A stretch of 64,000 nt of DNA from Limnephilus marmoratus (taxonomy: Eukaryota; Arthropoda; Insecta; Trichoptera; Limnephilidae), in the NCBI GenBank assembly GCA_917880885.1, contig OU862916.1, forward strand, positions 48,086,831-48,150,830, given 5' to 3'. Positions within the stretch are counted from its first letter, which is position 1, and each line of letters begins with the position of its first letter. A program made the position numbers and the translations under genes. This document shows, in pieces, positions 53,959-64,000 of the stretch. The notes under the pieces are model-generated. The model was not told where the DNA came from and ran no database searches. It saw only the letters and a list, made by a program, of their open reading frames with translations.

Positions 53959-56938
53959 CTAATGATTTAGTGTTTTTATAGAACTTTTGAATTTTTTATA
54001 ATTAATTTCCAATCTTAAGTTAAGGGGTAACTGGTTAAACCACTTGACTCCAAAATATTTATAAAAATGTTGGGCTGTAGTGGTATTACAACGCGGGATA
54101 GTTATAGAGCCAAGAATATTTGGTCTTTTGCTGTTTGAAATAGATAATGAGTTATCATTGTTGAAACAATCTTTGTGGATTTGTAAAAGTGTAATTTTTT
54201 TATAAATATTGTGTAGTGAAAGGACTTTAAATTCTTGAAATAATCTTATGGTGGGGAAATCATATGGTTTTTTTAGAATTATTTTTATTAATAATTTTTG
54301 GATGATTTCTAAAGGCATGAGAGAAGTTTTGAATGCACCACCCCAACCAAGAATTCCATATTGTAATACAGATTGGATCAGTGAGAAATAGATAGTTCTT
54401 AATAGTTTAAAATTTAATATGTTTCGTATTCTAAGAAAAATGTACATTAATTTTCTTAATCTTTCTACTGTTGCATTGATTTGTATTTTCCACTTTAAAT
54501 TGCTATCTATAATTACACCGAGGTATTTTATATTAGTTTTAACAGTGAGTACAGAGCAGTCAGGTTTACATAAATTTGTGTTTCTATTGCAATTGTATGA
54601 ATGTATACTTATCATTAAATTTTCAGGGAATGCATGTTTATTAATGGTGAACGGTATTACAAAGGTTTTTTCCGTATTAAGTGACAGCAAGTTTGAATCG
54701 AACCATTTTTTTAGGATGTTTAAGTCTAATTCTGCTGTTTTCTGGGTTTCATTCCAAGTTAAACCTTCAGTTAGAATTGCTGTGTCGTCTGCATATGAAA
54801 TGAGTTTAGATTTGATGTTAAGTTTAAACATATCGTTGACATAAATGATAAAAAGAATTGGCCCCAGTACAGTTCCCTGCGGGATGCCAAAATTCGTGGT
54901 CTGAGAATCGCTCATAAGGCCCTTTAATTTAACAAATTGCTCTCTATTAAATAGATAATTTTCGATCCAAGTTAAAGCATTGTCAGTTATACCAATTTTC
55001 GTTAGTTTAGAGATAAGGTTAGAGTGCGATATACTGTCAAATGCTTTTCTTAAGTCAACAAATGTTCCAATACATTTTTTTTTACTATCTAAAGATTTAT
55101 ATATTTTAGATGTTAAATCAACGATAGCATCTTGAGTGCTCAAATTTTCTCTAAAACCATATTGATGTGCATTTAATATGTTATTTTCTTTCACAAATTT
55201 AAATATTTGATTTTTTACAACTTTTTCAAATATTTTTGCAATGTTTGAAGTGAGAGAAATTGGCCTATAGTTACTGCTTAGACAGGGGTCCCCAGATTTA
55301 AAAATTGGGGTAATAATAGTTTTTTTGTAATTTAAGGGAAAGTTGCCATTAACAAAACTTGTATTTATGATGTGTGCCAAAGGTTTGCAAAGTGAGTTAG
55401 AATTTCTTTTAAGTATTTCTACAGAAATATTGTCATAACCAGGGGAAGAATTTCCTTTTAATTCATTAATAGTATCTTTGATTTCATCAGAGTTAGTTTG
55501 TTGAAATTGTGTTAGGGTGTTACAAGGAATGGGAGGTGTTGGTAGATTATAATTATCATTATCTCTGTTTTTTATTTTAATTGCTAATTTTTCACCAACT
55601 GACCCAAAATAATTGTTTAAGATATTTGCACATTTCAATGGATCTGTGTTGACATTGTAAATTGTGTTATCAATATCTGAGATTTTATTTATATTTGAAT
55701 TTTTAGGTTTTTTATTGATCATTTCATTAATAGTTTGCCACACCTTTTTATTGTTGTTACCAGCAATATTGATTTTATCTTTATAGAAATCTTCTTTTGT
55801 TTTCCGGATTATGTAACATAATTTATTTCTAAAATTTAAAATATTCGCGTAGTTTATTGTTTTCAGGAAACTTTTTTAGCTCTTTATAAATTTTTTCTTT
55901 ATGCCTAATTGATATGATAATTCCTTGTGTAATCCACGGTTTTAATTTTTTAAACTTAGTCTTTGGAAAGTTTGTTACAATGGAAGAGGAGGATTGGATA
56001 TGCTTATTCAATGTCAATTCAAAATTCCGTGAACATAAATCGGTATTGTTAGACGATAGTACAGTTTCCCAAATTTCATTTTCAAGATATTGTTGTAATT
56101 TTTCATAATTAATTAGATTTTTTGGTAAGTTATAGCGACAATAATTATTCTTATTTATTTTATCAGTTTTAATAGCTACAATGCATGTGTGGTGATCAGT
56201 AATATTATTTTTCCAAATAACAGATTTTATTTTATCAGTTTCATTAGTATTGCACCAAATATGGTCAATACAAGATGGCCTTTGTCCAAAACATTCTCTT
56301 GTATATTTTTTTATACATGGTTTGAAATTGAGTTCTGATAAAGTGTTAATATATTCAGTTTTTTCCTTATTACTGTTGTTTTCAAAATCATCAGATATGT
56401 CGATATTAATATCTCCTACAATAATTGCATTTTGAAACCGGTTTGTATTTATAAAAGTTTTCAGGTTTTCGGTAAAATTATTAATGCTTGAGCTGTGGGT
56501 TCTATATAATGCAATTATATCATAAAAAATATTTTTTATATTGATTTTAATATGTAGACAATTAACAAGTTCGATAAATATTTCATTAACAGAAACATCG
56601 TTAAAAATACATTTTACAAAAACAACTATTCCACTATTTTGATTAATGTTGTAAGATGTAACAAAGTATTTGTATCCCGGTAAATTATAAGTACTTGAGT
56701 TGGGACTAATTCTGGCTTCAGACAATACAATACAATCAGGTTTAAGGGCCAGCTCATTCAATTCTAGTGTAAAATGATCAAAATTTTTATAGATGCTTCG
56801 AATATTTAAGTGAAGGATTGTTAATGATTTAAGAGGGTCTATTTCTGATAGTGAGTTATTACATTCAAAACTGGATAGACAGATATTTTCTGAAACAATG
56901 AAAGATGAGTCTATATCTTCAAATAGTGAGTTAGTCAT
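53959..56938 (-). pseudogene. Jockey-like ORF2: endonuclease plus reverse transcriptase
   Basis: The endonuclease half (56938-55829) has LHLNIRSIYKN, SEARISP, GDINIDI, CIDHIW and DHHTCIV. The RT half (55743-53959) has SPGYDNI, NYRPISLTSN, QYGFRENLST, FVDLRKAFDSI, GIPQGTVLGPILF, ISYADDTAIL and a C-terminal region ending shortly before 53959. The two frames meet near 55830 at a T-rich run, where a single extra base explains the shift. Catalytic D and H residues in EN and the YADD box in RT are intact. It would nick chromosomal DNA and prime cDNA synthesis. Confidence 0.88.
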
Positions 56939-57298
56939 GAAAAGTATATTAGGTATATATTTTAATAGAATATTGACATTGATATATATTTATGTTTCAA
57001 TAATTTGTTTCAAAAATTGCGGGGATTTTTACATAGATTTTTCGAAAATTTATAGCTATCGAAAATTTGTTTGATAAACTGACCCATAATAATTGTATTA
57101 GATAGTAATAAAATAACTTACAACAATAACGATGCGCTCGGATTACACTCACTTTTGCGAAATTAGTATAAAATGTATAGATTCGGCGTATATTATACCG
57201 GTGTAATAAAACTAACCCTTTGCGGGCGAGTTTATCGAAGTATTTCTTCAAAGTATTGTTTTTGTTTTCGTTTGAATTGTAAATAATACTATACATCA

Positions 57299-58372
57299 TT
57301 AATCGTAGTCAATGCGATCTCTCGCAATTTTCAGCATCTTGTTTCGATAGTTGCACAAAGTACTGTTGGCCGTGTGGTCTGTAGGGTTTTTTTCTCCATA
57401 TTTAGTGTTTTGTCTGATGCAGTTTACACACGCTGGGGTTGTATTTTCTCTTTCCGGGCATTTTGAAAGGATGTGGTCGCCTGTGCAGTGTGGGCAAATT
57501 GGAGGGTTGGTTCGATGTAGACATCTTTTAGCCGTATGCATAAACATACAGCAATGAAAACATTGCGTCAGAGGGCTGCAGTCGTCAATTTTTACTCGTT
57601 GAAACTGAATATTTAGTTTACCGAGTGCTAGAATTTTTTTTCGCATTTTCCCACTAGTTTCTATGATGTAGTTAGTGAATAGGCGCTGTTTTTCATTTAT
57701 GTTTGTGTTCTTTATCTCCGCTATTAATGTGATTTTGTTGTCTTCACTTTCCTTGTAGACATCTTCAATTCCTTCGTTCTGGTTAATTATTCCGCAAACT
57801 ATTTCTTCCTCAGTAAGATTGGATTTTAATCCTTTTATTATTATTTTAGGTCTTCTTTTTTGTACTTCATTTACCACCAGTTCATTTTTTAGTTTTTTTA
57901 ATTCATCAGTTAGGATATTTGCATATTCCTTTTTAGGACACGATATTATTATTTTTTCTTCTTTTGTTTTCCTCAAACCGTTTATACCTATCTTTAGGTT
58001 GTTTAATTTTATTTCCTTTTTAATTATATTTTCAATTTCTTCGGCTTTTGTATTATTTTTAGTTGACGATATAATGATTGAGAATCTCTCTTCTTGAGGC
58101 ATAACTTTGGTTGTTGATACTACTTGAGCATAGGATGGTGTTATTGCGGTTTTCATAATTTTTTCAATATTTCCCACCAATTGATCGTTTTTTTCAATAA
58201 GTTTGTCTTGTAAATGTATGATTTGTTCTTGCATTATTAGTATTGTAGATTTTATTTCATTATCAAGATCCAATATAATTTTTTCCATGTTGGTTTTAGT
58301 TTTAGAGTCCTTGACTGTTTGTATCTTTTGTACTTCATTTTTCAGCGTGTTTATTAGATCTTCTATCGCCAT
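57299..58372 (-). CDS. Jockey-like ORF1: Gag-like protein with CCHC zinc knuckles
   Basis: 357 codons, intact. The N-terminal ~75 residues are a likely coiled coil (IQTVKDSKTKTNMEK, MQEQIIHLQDKLI). An RRM-like middle (~95-250) includes IIIKGLKSNLTEEEIV. The C-terminal Cys/His cluster (~265-320) has CFHC, KRC, CPHCTGDHILSKC and CVNC, the usual knuckles of Jockey-clade Gag-like proteins. It binds element RNA. The TAA stop overlaps an ATG (TAATG) opening a 100-codon frame before ORF2. Confidence 0.88.
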   Translation of the reverse strand: MAIEDLINTLKNEVQKIQTVKDSKTKTNMEKIILDLDNEIKSTILIMQEQIIHLQDKLIEKNDQLVGNIEKIMKTAITPSYAQVVSTTKVMPQEERFSIIISSTKNNTKAEEIENIIKKEIKLNNLKIGINGLRKTKEEKIIISCPKKEYANILTDELKKLKNELVVNEVQKRRPKIIIKGLKSNLTEEEIVCGIINQNEGIEDVYKESEDNKITLIAEIKNTNINEKQRLFTNYIIETSGKMRKKILALGKLNIQFQRVKIDDCSPLTQCFHCCMFMHTAKRCLHRTNPPICPHCTGDHILSKCPERENTTPACVNCIRQNTKYGEKNPTDHTANSTLCNYRNKMLKIARDRIDYD

Positions 58373-59457
58373 GAAAGGGTTACGGTTGCAAGCGCGAATA
58401 TGATACCGCGGTAACGTGCTCCCGTTGCAAGCGTTAGAACACTACTAGGACATTACATTTCAACCAAGAATCCTACAGAAAATCAGGTGATATTGACTGA
58501 ATTTATACTAAGAGTGTATGTTTCGACGTGGTTTAAAATAAAAAACACAACCTTCGTGTGTTTACGGGGCGAGACACCTCCACGAAACCATAAAATTGTC
58601 TCGTTACCTTCCAGAGCATTTGAAAAAGGTGGTAGATCCCGTAGTTCAACGCAACGGGTATTTTGACCACAGCGAAAATATACTTATTAGTACGCTAAAC
58701 GATGAACGAAGACAAATTAGAGAGTTGGTTCTGAGACGGATTCTAAGTATCCGAGAACGTACGTCGGGTTCTCTCCAATAAGAGTATTTAAGCTACCTAC
58801 TTTTAATTTAACGCAGCAGACTATTGACTTGATCTACTGGGAAAAACCATCAGAACCACCTATTACAAAACTGATATCTAGCGAGACAATAATTGATGCC
58901 ATTGCAGACCACGAAATTATCGAATTCAACATTTTGTGCAAGTTCCGATTGATGCCCTGTCACACGCAAGCCACTGAAAGATGCATCAAAGTGGTAACCG
59001 CATCACGCTCTGCTGTTTGCGACCCTGAAAGACGTTAAGGGTGGATACAAAACAAGCTACATAGAATCTTGTCGTATAACGCCAGTCTTCAATTCGAAGA
59101 AGGACTATAAAACACAATAACTTTTAAGATTTTTGACTTTATTTTTTAACCTTGTTTGTGATTTTTTTGTGTAGCAATGGTACTTTTATTGTTTCTTAAT
59201 TAGTAGATAATATAACAAGTAAATGAAAAGTTTAATTTTTTTATATTTTAACTACTTTTATTGAGCAAAGATTAAACCCTTATTTTTCTAGTTTCTGCTG
59301 TTTTTGTAAAATTTGAATTGACTTGGGGCAGTACTTGCACTCAAAATATCTTAATGCTGTCATAATAACTTTTAAAGGTATCCCCATAGAGCATCCATTC
59401 CACACCCCGCTGCTAAGAAAAACAAAAAATAAAAAATCGATCCACACTACTATATAT

Positions 59458-60311
59458 ATATTTTTTTGTTGAATTATTATTAAAATGTAAAAAAGAAAAA
59501 AAAAATAACTTTCTACTACGACACATAAATACTTGTACTTGTCACACTTAATCATAAACACGTAAACACCTCAGCACAGGTTCTCCTAGTGAGGTGTTCA
59601 CGAAACATACAATGTCACCAACCAACAGTTTCACCTTCTCAAACCTACCTTACACCCAACATAAAGAAATGTATAATTAATATCTAAAAAGGTTTTCAAA
59701 ATATATTACATGTGTAAAAATGTTATTCATAAGGTGAAAACTGTAATATATATAGATGTAAAATAAATAAATAAATAAAAGCTTTTTCAAAATTAGAATT
59801 AGGTTTAGATTGTGAAAAAAAAGACAAGTTTTCATGTTGTTGTCTTCTTGAAAGTATTATATGTAATGTCTGTCCTGTTGTTTTCTTGAATATAATAAAT
59901 ATTACAATTTATATTCTATATTTATTTATTTTTAATAATTGAATATTGCTTTTTTTAATATCACCAATAATAAATAAATATTGCTGATATTAAAAAAAAA
60001 TAATGTTACGTATTATTATTGCACCTTACGTTTTTTTTAAATTACTGATAACGAATAAAATAAAATCAAATCTCGTATTTTATTAGAAAAGTGTATTATT
60101 ACGTCATCATCAACCAAAATTTTTCAAATGTTATTTTTTTTTCAAACTGCAGTCGGAAACTTTGGTTTCATAAAGGCGTAAATTTTTATTATTTTGTGGT
60201 TAACTTTTAGATTTGAATTTAAAGCGTGATATTTTCGCTTTCTATCACCGTTTAGATCTATTTCCAACCATGGTGGTAAGGAAGCCACAAGTCATTTCTA
60301 TGAGACCTGTA
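59458..60311. other. No recognisable gene (AT-rich)
   Basis: Nothing matched; AT microsatellite at 59450-59470. Confidence 0.4.
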
Positions 60312-60964
60312 TTAGCCCATCCAGACTCTCGGCGAGAAGCCCCGAGAACACCCGAGAAGCGAGAATGTGAGGTGTTTCTCGCATTCTCTTTCTCGGGCTC
60401 GGCTGTTCTCGGATCATTGTCGGTAAATTTGGCCGCCTCAAAAGATTTCTCGGGCGAGAAGCGAGAAGGCTACTACACTCACGTTTTGTCTCAGTGTTGT
60501 TTAGTGAGCGGTTGAGAGAAGACGTGCAATATATTTTTGTTTTTGTTTCGAAAATTTTGTTTCCTTGTATAAAAAATCAACAAGAGTTGTAATTTATAGA
60601 ATATTTTCAATCTGAACCGGTGTTATGGGATGCAAAACATCGAATTACAAAAGTTTGAACCACGATGCGTGGAACAGACTTGGAGGAACAATGGAGATGA
60701 AAGTACCTGAACTCAAAAAGAAAAAAGATTCCCTTTTTGTTAGTTAACGGAAATATAGAAAAATGGTGAATGATTCCTCCAAATCGGGTGCTGGTGAAAA
60801 TGAAATTTATAAACCTATATGGTTTGCATATGACGCTCTGGATTCCTTTCTAAATCAAGGGCTAACTACAACGTTCAACGTCACAACGTTCACAAAATTA
60901 TAATATGCCATGGCGCACAGAGCCAAACCTGCTGCATTTTGAATATCGTCTGTGATGTCGTCCA
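60312..60964 (+). mobile_element. PIF/Harbinger-like remnant (left end plus MADF gene piece)
   Basis: TTA at 60312 followed by GCCCATCCAGACTCTCGG and subterminal CGAGAAGC-type repeats looks like the left TIR with a 3-bp TWA target. A MADF fragment follows on the plus strand. On the minus strand an ATG near 60964 opens MDDITDDIQNAAG, which might be the start of a HARBI1-type transposase. The rest and the right TIR are not in the window. Much of this is inference. Confidence 0.4.
60622..60865 (+). pseudogene. MADF (Myb/SANT-like) domain gene fragment
   Basis: In-frame pieces around an internal TAA (60745-60747) give VLWDAKH, then NYKSLNHDAWNRLGGTMEM, ELKKKKDSLF, RKYRKMVNDSSKSGAG and IYKPIWFAYDALDSFL. 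This is the DNA-binding MADF fold seen in insect transcription factors and in the accessory gene of Harbinger-type transposons. Only the domain is present, with one nonsense codon at a position that is usually Tyr. The frame changes once near 60642. Confidence 0.65.
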
Positions 60965-61120
60965 TACCGGATGGGAAACAGATCACGAGTGAGAAAAATG
61001 AGAGTGTGGATAAGTGCTTATGAACTAATCGCCTTATGAACTGTTCCGAAAAGCGAACGAATTAGCCTGAGGGGTTAAGTACATAGACACCTAGACACTA
61101 ACTCAAATTAATAAAGGTAT

Positions 61121-63310
61121 AATTTATTTATTTATTTGTACACGCCCAATTAGGGCTTTTACATATGATAAATTGTATGCAAGAATTGAAAAAGATGGGA
61201 TTGGGTGCGAAATTGAGTAATCTAGAAGTATGTTGCCTGTTGTATGCTGATGATGCGGTGCTGATATCTAACAGTATGGAAGATCTACAGTCTCTCGTGT
61301 CAAGAATGAACGAAGTATGCATGAAGAATGAGTTAATGATGAATGTAAGTAAGTCTAAAGTCATGGTGTTCGAAAGAGAGAGTACGAAAACAGTATGCAA
61401 TATAGTTGTGAATGATGAATACTTGGAGCAGGTGGATGAGTTTGTTTATTTGGGAAGTATGTTTACGAGAGATGGGAAGGCTGATAGAGATATTGAAAGA
61501 AGGGTGAATGCAGGTAACTCTATTAATGGAGGACTGAACGCCGTTGGCAGCAACAAAAAACTGTCCAAAGACGCGAAACTAGCCGTCCATAATGGAGTAC
61601 TGGTACCTACCCTGATGTATGGCAGTGAGGCATGGAACTGGCAGAGGAAGGATGAAAGTAGACTGAACGCTGTAGAAATGAGATCCCTGAGGCGTATGTG
61701 TGGTAAAACCATGTATGATCGTGTGAGAAATGTGGAAATCCGCAAAGAATGCAAGGCTGATGTAAGCGTGATGAGTAAGATCAAGAAAGGAACGCTCCGA
61801 TGGTTTGGGCATGTAGAGCGAATGAACGAGGAAAGGAGTGTAAGGAGAATATATGACGCAAATGTGAATGGTAGAAGATGTCGAGGACGCCCAAGAAAGA
61901 CATGGCACGACCAAGTGAATCAGATACTTGAGTCGGGCCATGTCAAGAGTCAGAAGAATAGAAGAGAATGTATGAGACGTTGCATGAATGTAAACGAGGC
62001 AAGGAACGTGTGCCAAGACCGGGATGTTTGGCGGTCCGTCCTCTCTGCCTACCCCTGCGGGGAAACGGCGTGATGGTTAGTTAGTTAGTTAGTTACATAT
62101 GATAAAATTAAAAATACATTTGTTATAGTCAAAGAATTAAGAGATAACAATTAAATAAGTATCAAGTATAAATTTTTTAACTTAAAAACAAAGAGTAAAA
62201 TATAGGATACGCATTCATATACATTTAAAGAAGTGATTTTCTTGCAGCTTAAAAGCAACAGAATAAAATAAAGGATACACATTCATATACATTCGACACA
62301 TATTGAAAATTTATGAACATTTCAAATTTATCTAGATAGACATACAGATTTAATGACAATGTTTTTATAGGTTGATAGACTTTCAGTACCGTTGGTGTTC
62401 ATGTAATATTTATTCCCTGTACTGTGCAGTCGGTTCATTACTGAGTTTATTTCTGAATTGGTACCTGAATTGTTACAATGGTAAGGTACAATCTGACGAA
62501 CCGTTCTACTAGGCACATGAAAATTAATCAGCCTAAGGAGTTCAGAGGAGTCAAACATGTTATTAACAATTTTATACAGAAAAAATAGATCAGTACATAT
62601 TCTTCTTTCTTTTAATGTAGCGAGGTCCATAATTTTCAACAGTGACATGTAGCTAATATTTTCAATAGGAATTCCTAATCTATAATTTATATTTCGTAAA
62701 AATTTATGTTGGATTCGCTCGATGGATTTTTCACGAATATTGTAAAATGGATTCCAAATGGTTGAGTTGAATTCTAAATGACTTCTGACTATGGATGAAT
62801 ATAATATTTTTAAAGTTTTTAAATTTTTGAAATCTTTTAAAGTTCTTAAAATGAAACCCAGCATTTGCATTGCTTTAGTGGTTATATTATTAATGTGAGA
62901 GATAAATGATAATTTTGTGTCAAATATTATCCCCAGGTCTTTTATTTCGGGTACAGATACTAAGGCTTGATTGCTCATCCTATATGTGAAAATCAATGGG
63001 TTATTCTTCCTATAAAATCTCATGACTTGACACTTTTTTACATTAAGGGTTAATTTATTTTGGATACACCAATCAGAAAAGCTAATGAGATTTGATTGTA
63101 AGAATAAGCAATCATTAATATTGTCTATAATTTGGTAAATGTTCATATCATCTGCGAACATCAATATAAAGACACGAGTAAATACATTTGTAACGTCATT
63201 TATAAATTTGTTGAAAAGAACTGATCCTAGATAATGATTCACACGCTCGTAGATACTTAGCCTAGGCACTAAATCAGGCATAGGTACTAACTCAAATAAC
63301 TCATAGGTAA
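61121..63310 (-). mobile_element. Outer LINE (Jockey-like), truncated, 21-bp target duplication
   Basis: A perfect 21-bp duplication (beginning AACTCAAATTAATAAAGG) lies at 61100-61120 and 63311-63331. The 3' end on the minus strand is AAAGCCCTAATTGGGCG, then AAAT repeats (61121-61160). A younger GTTA-tailed LINE sits inside its 3' UTR. 5'-truncated within the RT. Confidence 0.88.
61173..62094 (+). mobile_element. GTTA-tailed LINE, copy 3 (nested)
   Basis: Target duplication ACATATGATAAA at 61161-61172 and 62095-62106. A single open frame to 62073 covers LLYADDAVLIS (intact YADD), VYLGSMFTRDG, LVPTLMYGSEAWNWQ, LRWFGHVERM and RGRPRKTWHDQV, ending CGETA. Everything upstream of the RT catalytic box is missing. 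Four GTTA repeats form the tail. The cleanest copy of the family in the window. Confidence 0.92.
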
Positions 63311-63317
63311 AACTCAA
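62328..63317 (-). pseudogene. Outer LINE RT, C-terminal two thirds
   Basis: The ORF has LGSVLFNKFINDV, LMFADDMNIY (catalytic box), LNVKKCQVMRF, DLGIIFDTKLSF and SLLKIMDLATLKERR, then a C-terminus with VPSRTVRQIVPYH. The first ~25 codons lie in the 5' junction and are not RT-like. The RT fingers and the endonuclease are absent, so it is inactive. Confidence 0.85.
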
Positions 63318-63331
63318 ATTAATAAAGGTAT

Positions 63332-63545
63332 GTAGATATATACGTACGTAGATAGTAACTAAAATTAATTTTCATTTTATAATTTTCAATACATCAGCAT
63401 AATATCAAAAGAATATTAAAATCAGAAAATTTACGCGACGAATCAACAGCTTGGAAACAAATACTCCGATGTTGTTGATATATTTAATACATCAATTTTA
63501 ATATAAGCATACCTTATTGAAGTTTTTTTCATCAAGTAGGGGAAT
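63332..63545. other. No recognisable gene
   Basis: AT-rich flank of the outer LINE. Confidence 0.35.
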
Positions 63546-63739
63546 GTGTTGATGAAACTGTTTGAATTGACTAGCATATTGGTGGTGTTTTGTCGGCTGA
63601 AGGAGAGAAGCTATTTTTGTACTTTTTTTGTTTTTATATTTTGTGCCTGCATACTGTGTGGATCAAATTCAATATTATTTTTGCTTTATATTTGTTTATG
63701 TGCAAGTGTTGTAAACAGTCATTTCCTGCACTATTTACT

Positions 63740-63815
63740 ATAATTTCGTGAGTATAAAGTGTATATATTTATGTAAAAGCCTAAATGGGCGTAAATAAAT
63801 AAATAAAAAAAAAAA
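63740..63815 (+). mobile_element. LINE 3' tail, same family as the outer LINE
   Basis: AAAAGCCTAAATGGGCGTAA followed by AAAT repeats and an A-run matches, in plus orientation, the 3' end of the element at 61.1 kb. The short frame at 63546-63743 before it is not recognised. Confidence 0.6.
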
Positions 63816-63867
63816 AAATAAAAAAATTATTACCAAGCACATTCAAAACACCTATCTGTATCTACTG

Positions 63868-64000
63868 ACTAACTAATTAACTAACCATCACGCTGTTTCC
63901 CCGCAGGGGTAGGCAGAGAGGACGGACCGCCAAACAACTCGGTCTTCGCATACACTCTTTGCTTCACTCACATTTATACATCGTCTCATACATATTCTTC
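63868..64000 (-). mobile_element. GTTA-tailed LINE, copy 4 (runs off the window)
   Basis: The reverse complement of the LINE 3' end: TTAG/TTAA repeats, CACGCTGTTTCCCCGCAGGG and ACGGACCGCCAAACAAC. The rest lies beyond the window. Confidence 0.85.

Larger units (their letters stand above)
53568..58450 (-). mobile_element. Jockey-like LINE, probably full length
   Basis: A 4,883-bp insertion bounded by GACATT at 53562-53567 and 58451-58456. The 3' end is a run of about 28 T on the plus strand (the poly(A) tail). From the 5' side: a 78-bp leader, ORF1 (58372-57299), a ~360-bp gap and ORF2 (56938-53959, one frameshift), then a 3' UTR of about 390 bp. Few disabling changes, so a fairly young copy. 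Confidence 0.9.
52550..59105 (+). pseudogene. Transposase-like gene, split by a LINE
   Basis: Left part 52550-53561: an N-terminal stretch (VVSRTLDRYSISDRAGAAIV, KIRRARAKT), then ATGCDGTAVNTG, possibly the first acidic residue of an RNase H-like fold. After a frameshift near 53245 come HANELSLRHLFEYLDG and TGPRSFSGQLRKL, then LLEMCRAIAEG. Right part 58451-59105: ILRVYVSTWFKIK, SRYLPEHLKKVVDPVVQRNG, RELVLRRIL and CHTQATERCIKVV. The two parts join in frame across the LINE if one GACATT is removed. I recognise the family as a conserved, largely uncharacterised arthropod/cnidarian protein but cannot name it. Its position between TIRs says transposase. Several stops and frameshifts mean it is dead. 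Confidence 0.7.
52225..59449 (+). mobile_element. DNA transposon with ~130-bp imperfect TIRs and 8-bp target duplication (unassigned superfamily)
   Basis: The left end starts TAGGGTGGATC; the right end, reverse-complemented, starts TAGTGTGGATC. Both continue with a T-rich block, then GGGGTG, GGAATGGATGCTCTA and, 47-49 bases later, CAAGTACTGCC. CTATATAT lies directly outside both ends (52217-52224 and 59450-59457). Without the nested LINE the element is about 2.3 kb and holds a single transposase-like gene. An 8-bp duplication is shared by hAT, P and a few other superfamilies. The flanks are AT-repetitive, so the duplication needs confirmation from an empty site. Confidence 0.75.

Noticed and set aside
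60213..60515. 100-codon ORF as a host gene
   Set aside because: It lies over the presumed Harbinger terminal region, with repeated CTCGG/CGAGA words, and has no recognisable domain.

Overview
This is a 64-kb piece of an AT-rich, intron-bearing, transposon-dense animal genome, most likely an insect. The grounds are Jockey-, RTE- and R4/Dong-like non-LTR retrotransposons, tRNA-derived SINEs, TIR elements with TA targets, a MADF-type domain and spliceosomal-type splice signals, with no prokaryotic operon structure. I cannot name the species.

The one large gene-like locus that does not look like a transposon is at 43.2-51.5 kb on the minus strand. It encodes an N-terminal class-3 lipase domain, a long middle region, a NACHT-type NTPase and about 35 tandem ankyrin repeats. 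The reading frame is about 2,776 codons in one exon and carries only two internal stops. The layout (lipase effector, NACHT switch, repeat sensor) resembles fungal NLR-like proteins and is the best candidate in the window for an unusual system. Downstream on the same strand, three loci (36.5, 39.7 and 40.8 kb) carry a degenerate 57-bp repeat with splice-like borders.

Layout. 0-6.9 kb: no recognised gene, two TA-flanked MITEs, C/T-rich interspersed repeats and a truncated LINE. 6.9-12 kb: an RTE-like LINE whose ORF1 is split by an LTR insertion and whose ORF1 stop (UAG-CAA-CUA) lies in frame with ORF2. 12-14.3 kb: a truncated R4/Dong-like element on the minus strand with a duplicated 3' end. 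15-28 kb: SINE and LINE remnants, a 76-bp satellite array, and an ~860-bp TIR element whose partner is at 30.2 kb. 28-43 kb: mostly repeat debris, a GC/CpG-rich island (29.4-30.1 kb), a 635-bp tandem duplication, nested minisatellites and a 736-bp foldback element. 52.2-59.4 kb: a DNA transposon with long imperfect TIRs and an 8-bp target duplication, carrying a decayed transposase-like gene that a nearly complete Jockey-like LINE (53.6-58.5 kb) has split. 60.3-64 kb: a PIF/Harbinger-like remnant with a MADF gene fragment, and one LINE nested inside another with target duplications for both.

Several insertions can be ordered: the DNA transposon predates the Jockey insertion, the RTE element predates the LTR, and the outer LINE at 61-63 kb predates the GTTA-tailed LINE inside it. 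A LINE and a SINE family appear to share the same 3' stem-loop, and the satellite array seems to have started from a copy of that SINE.
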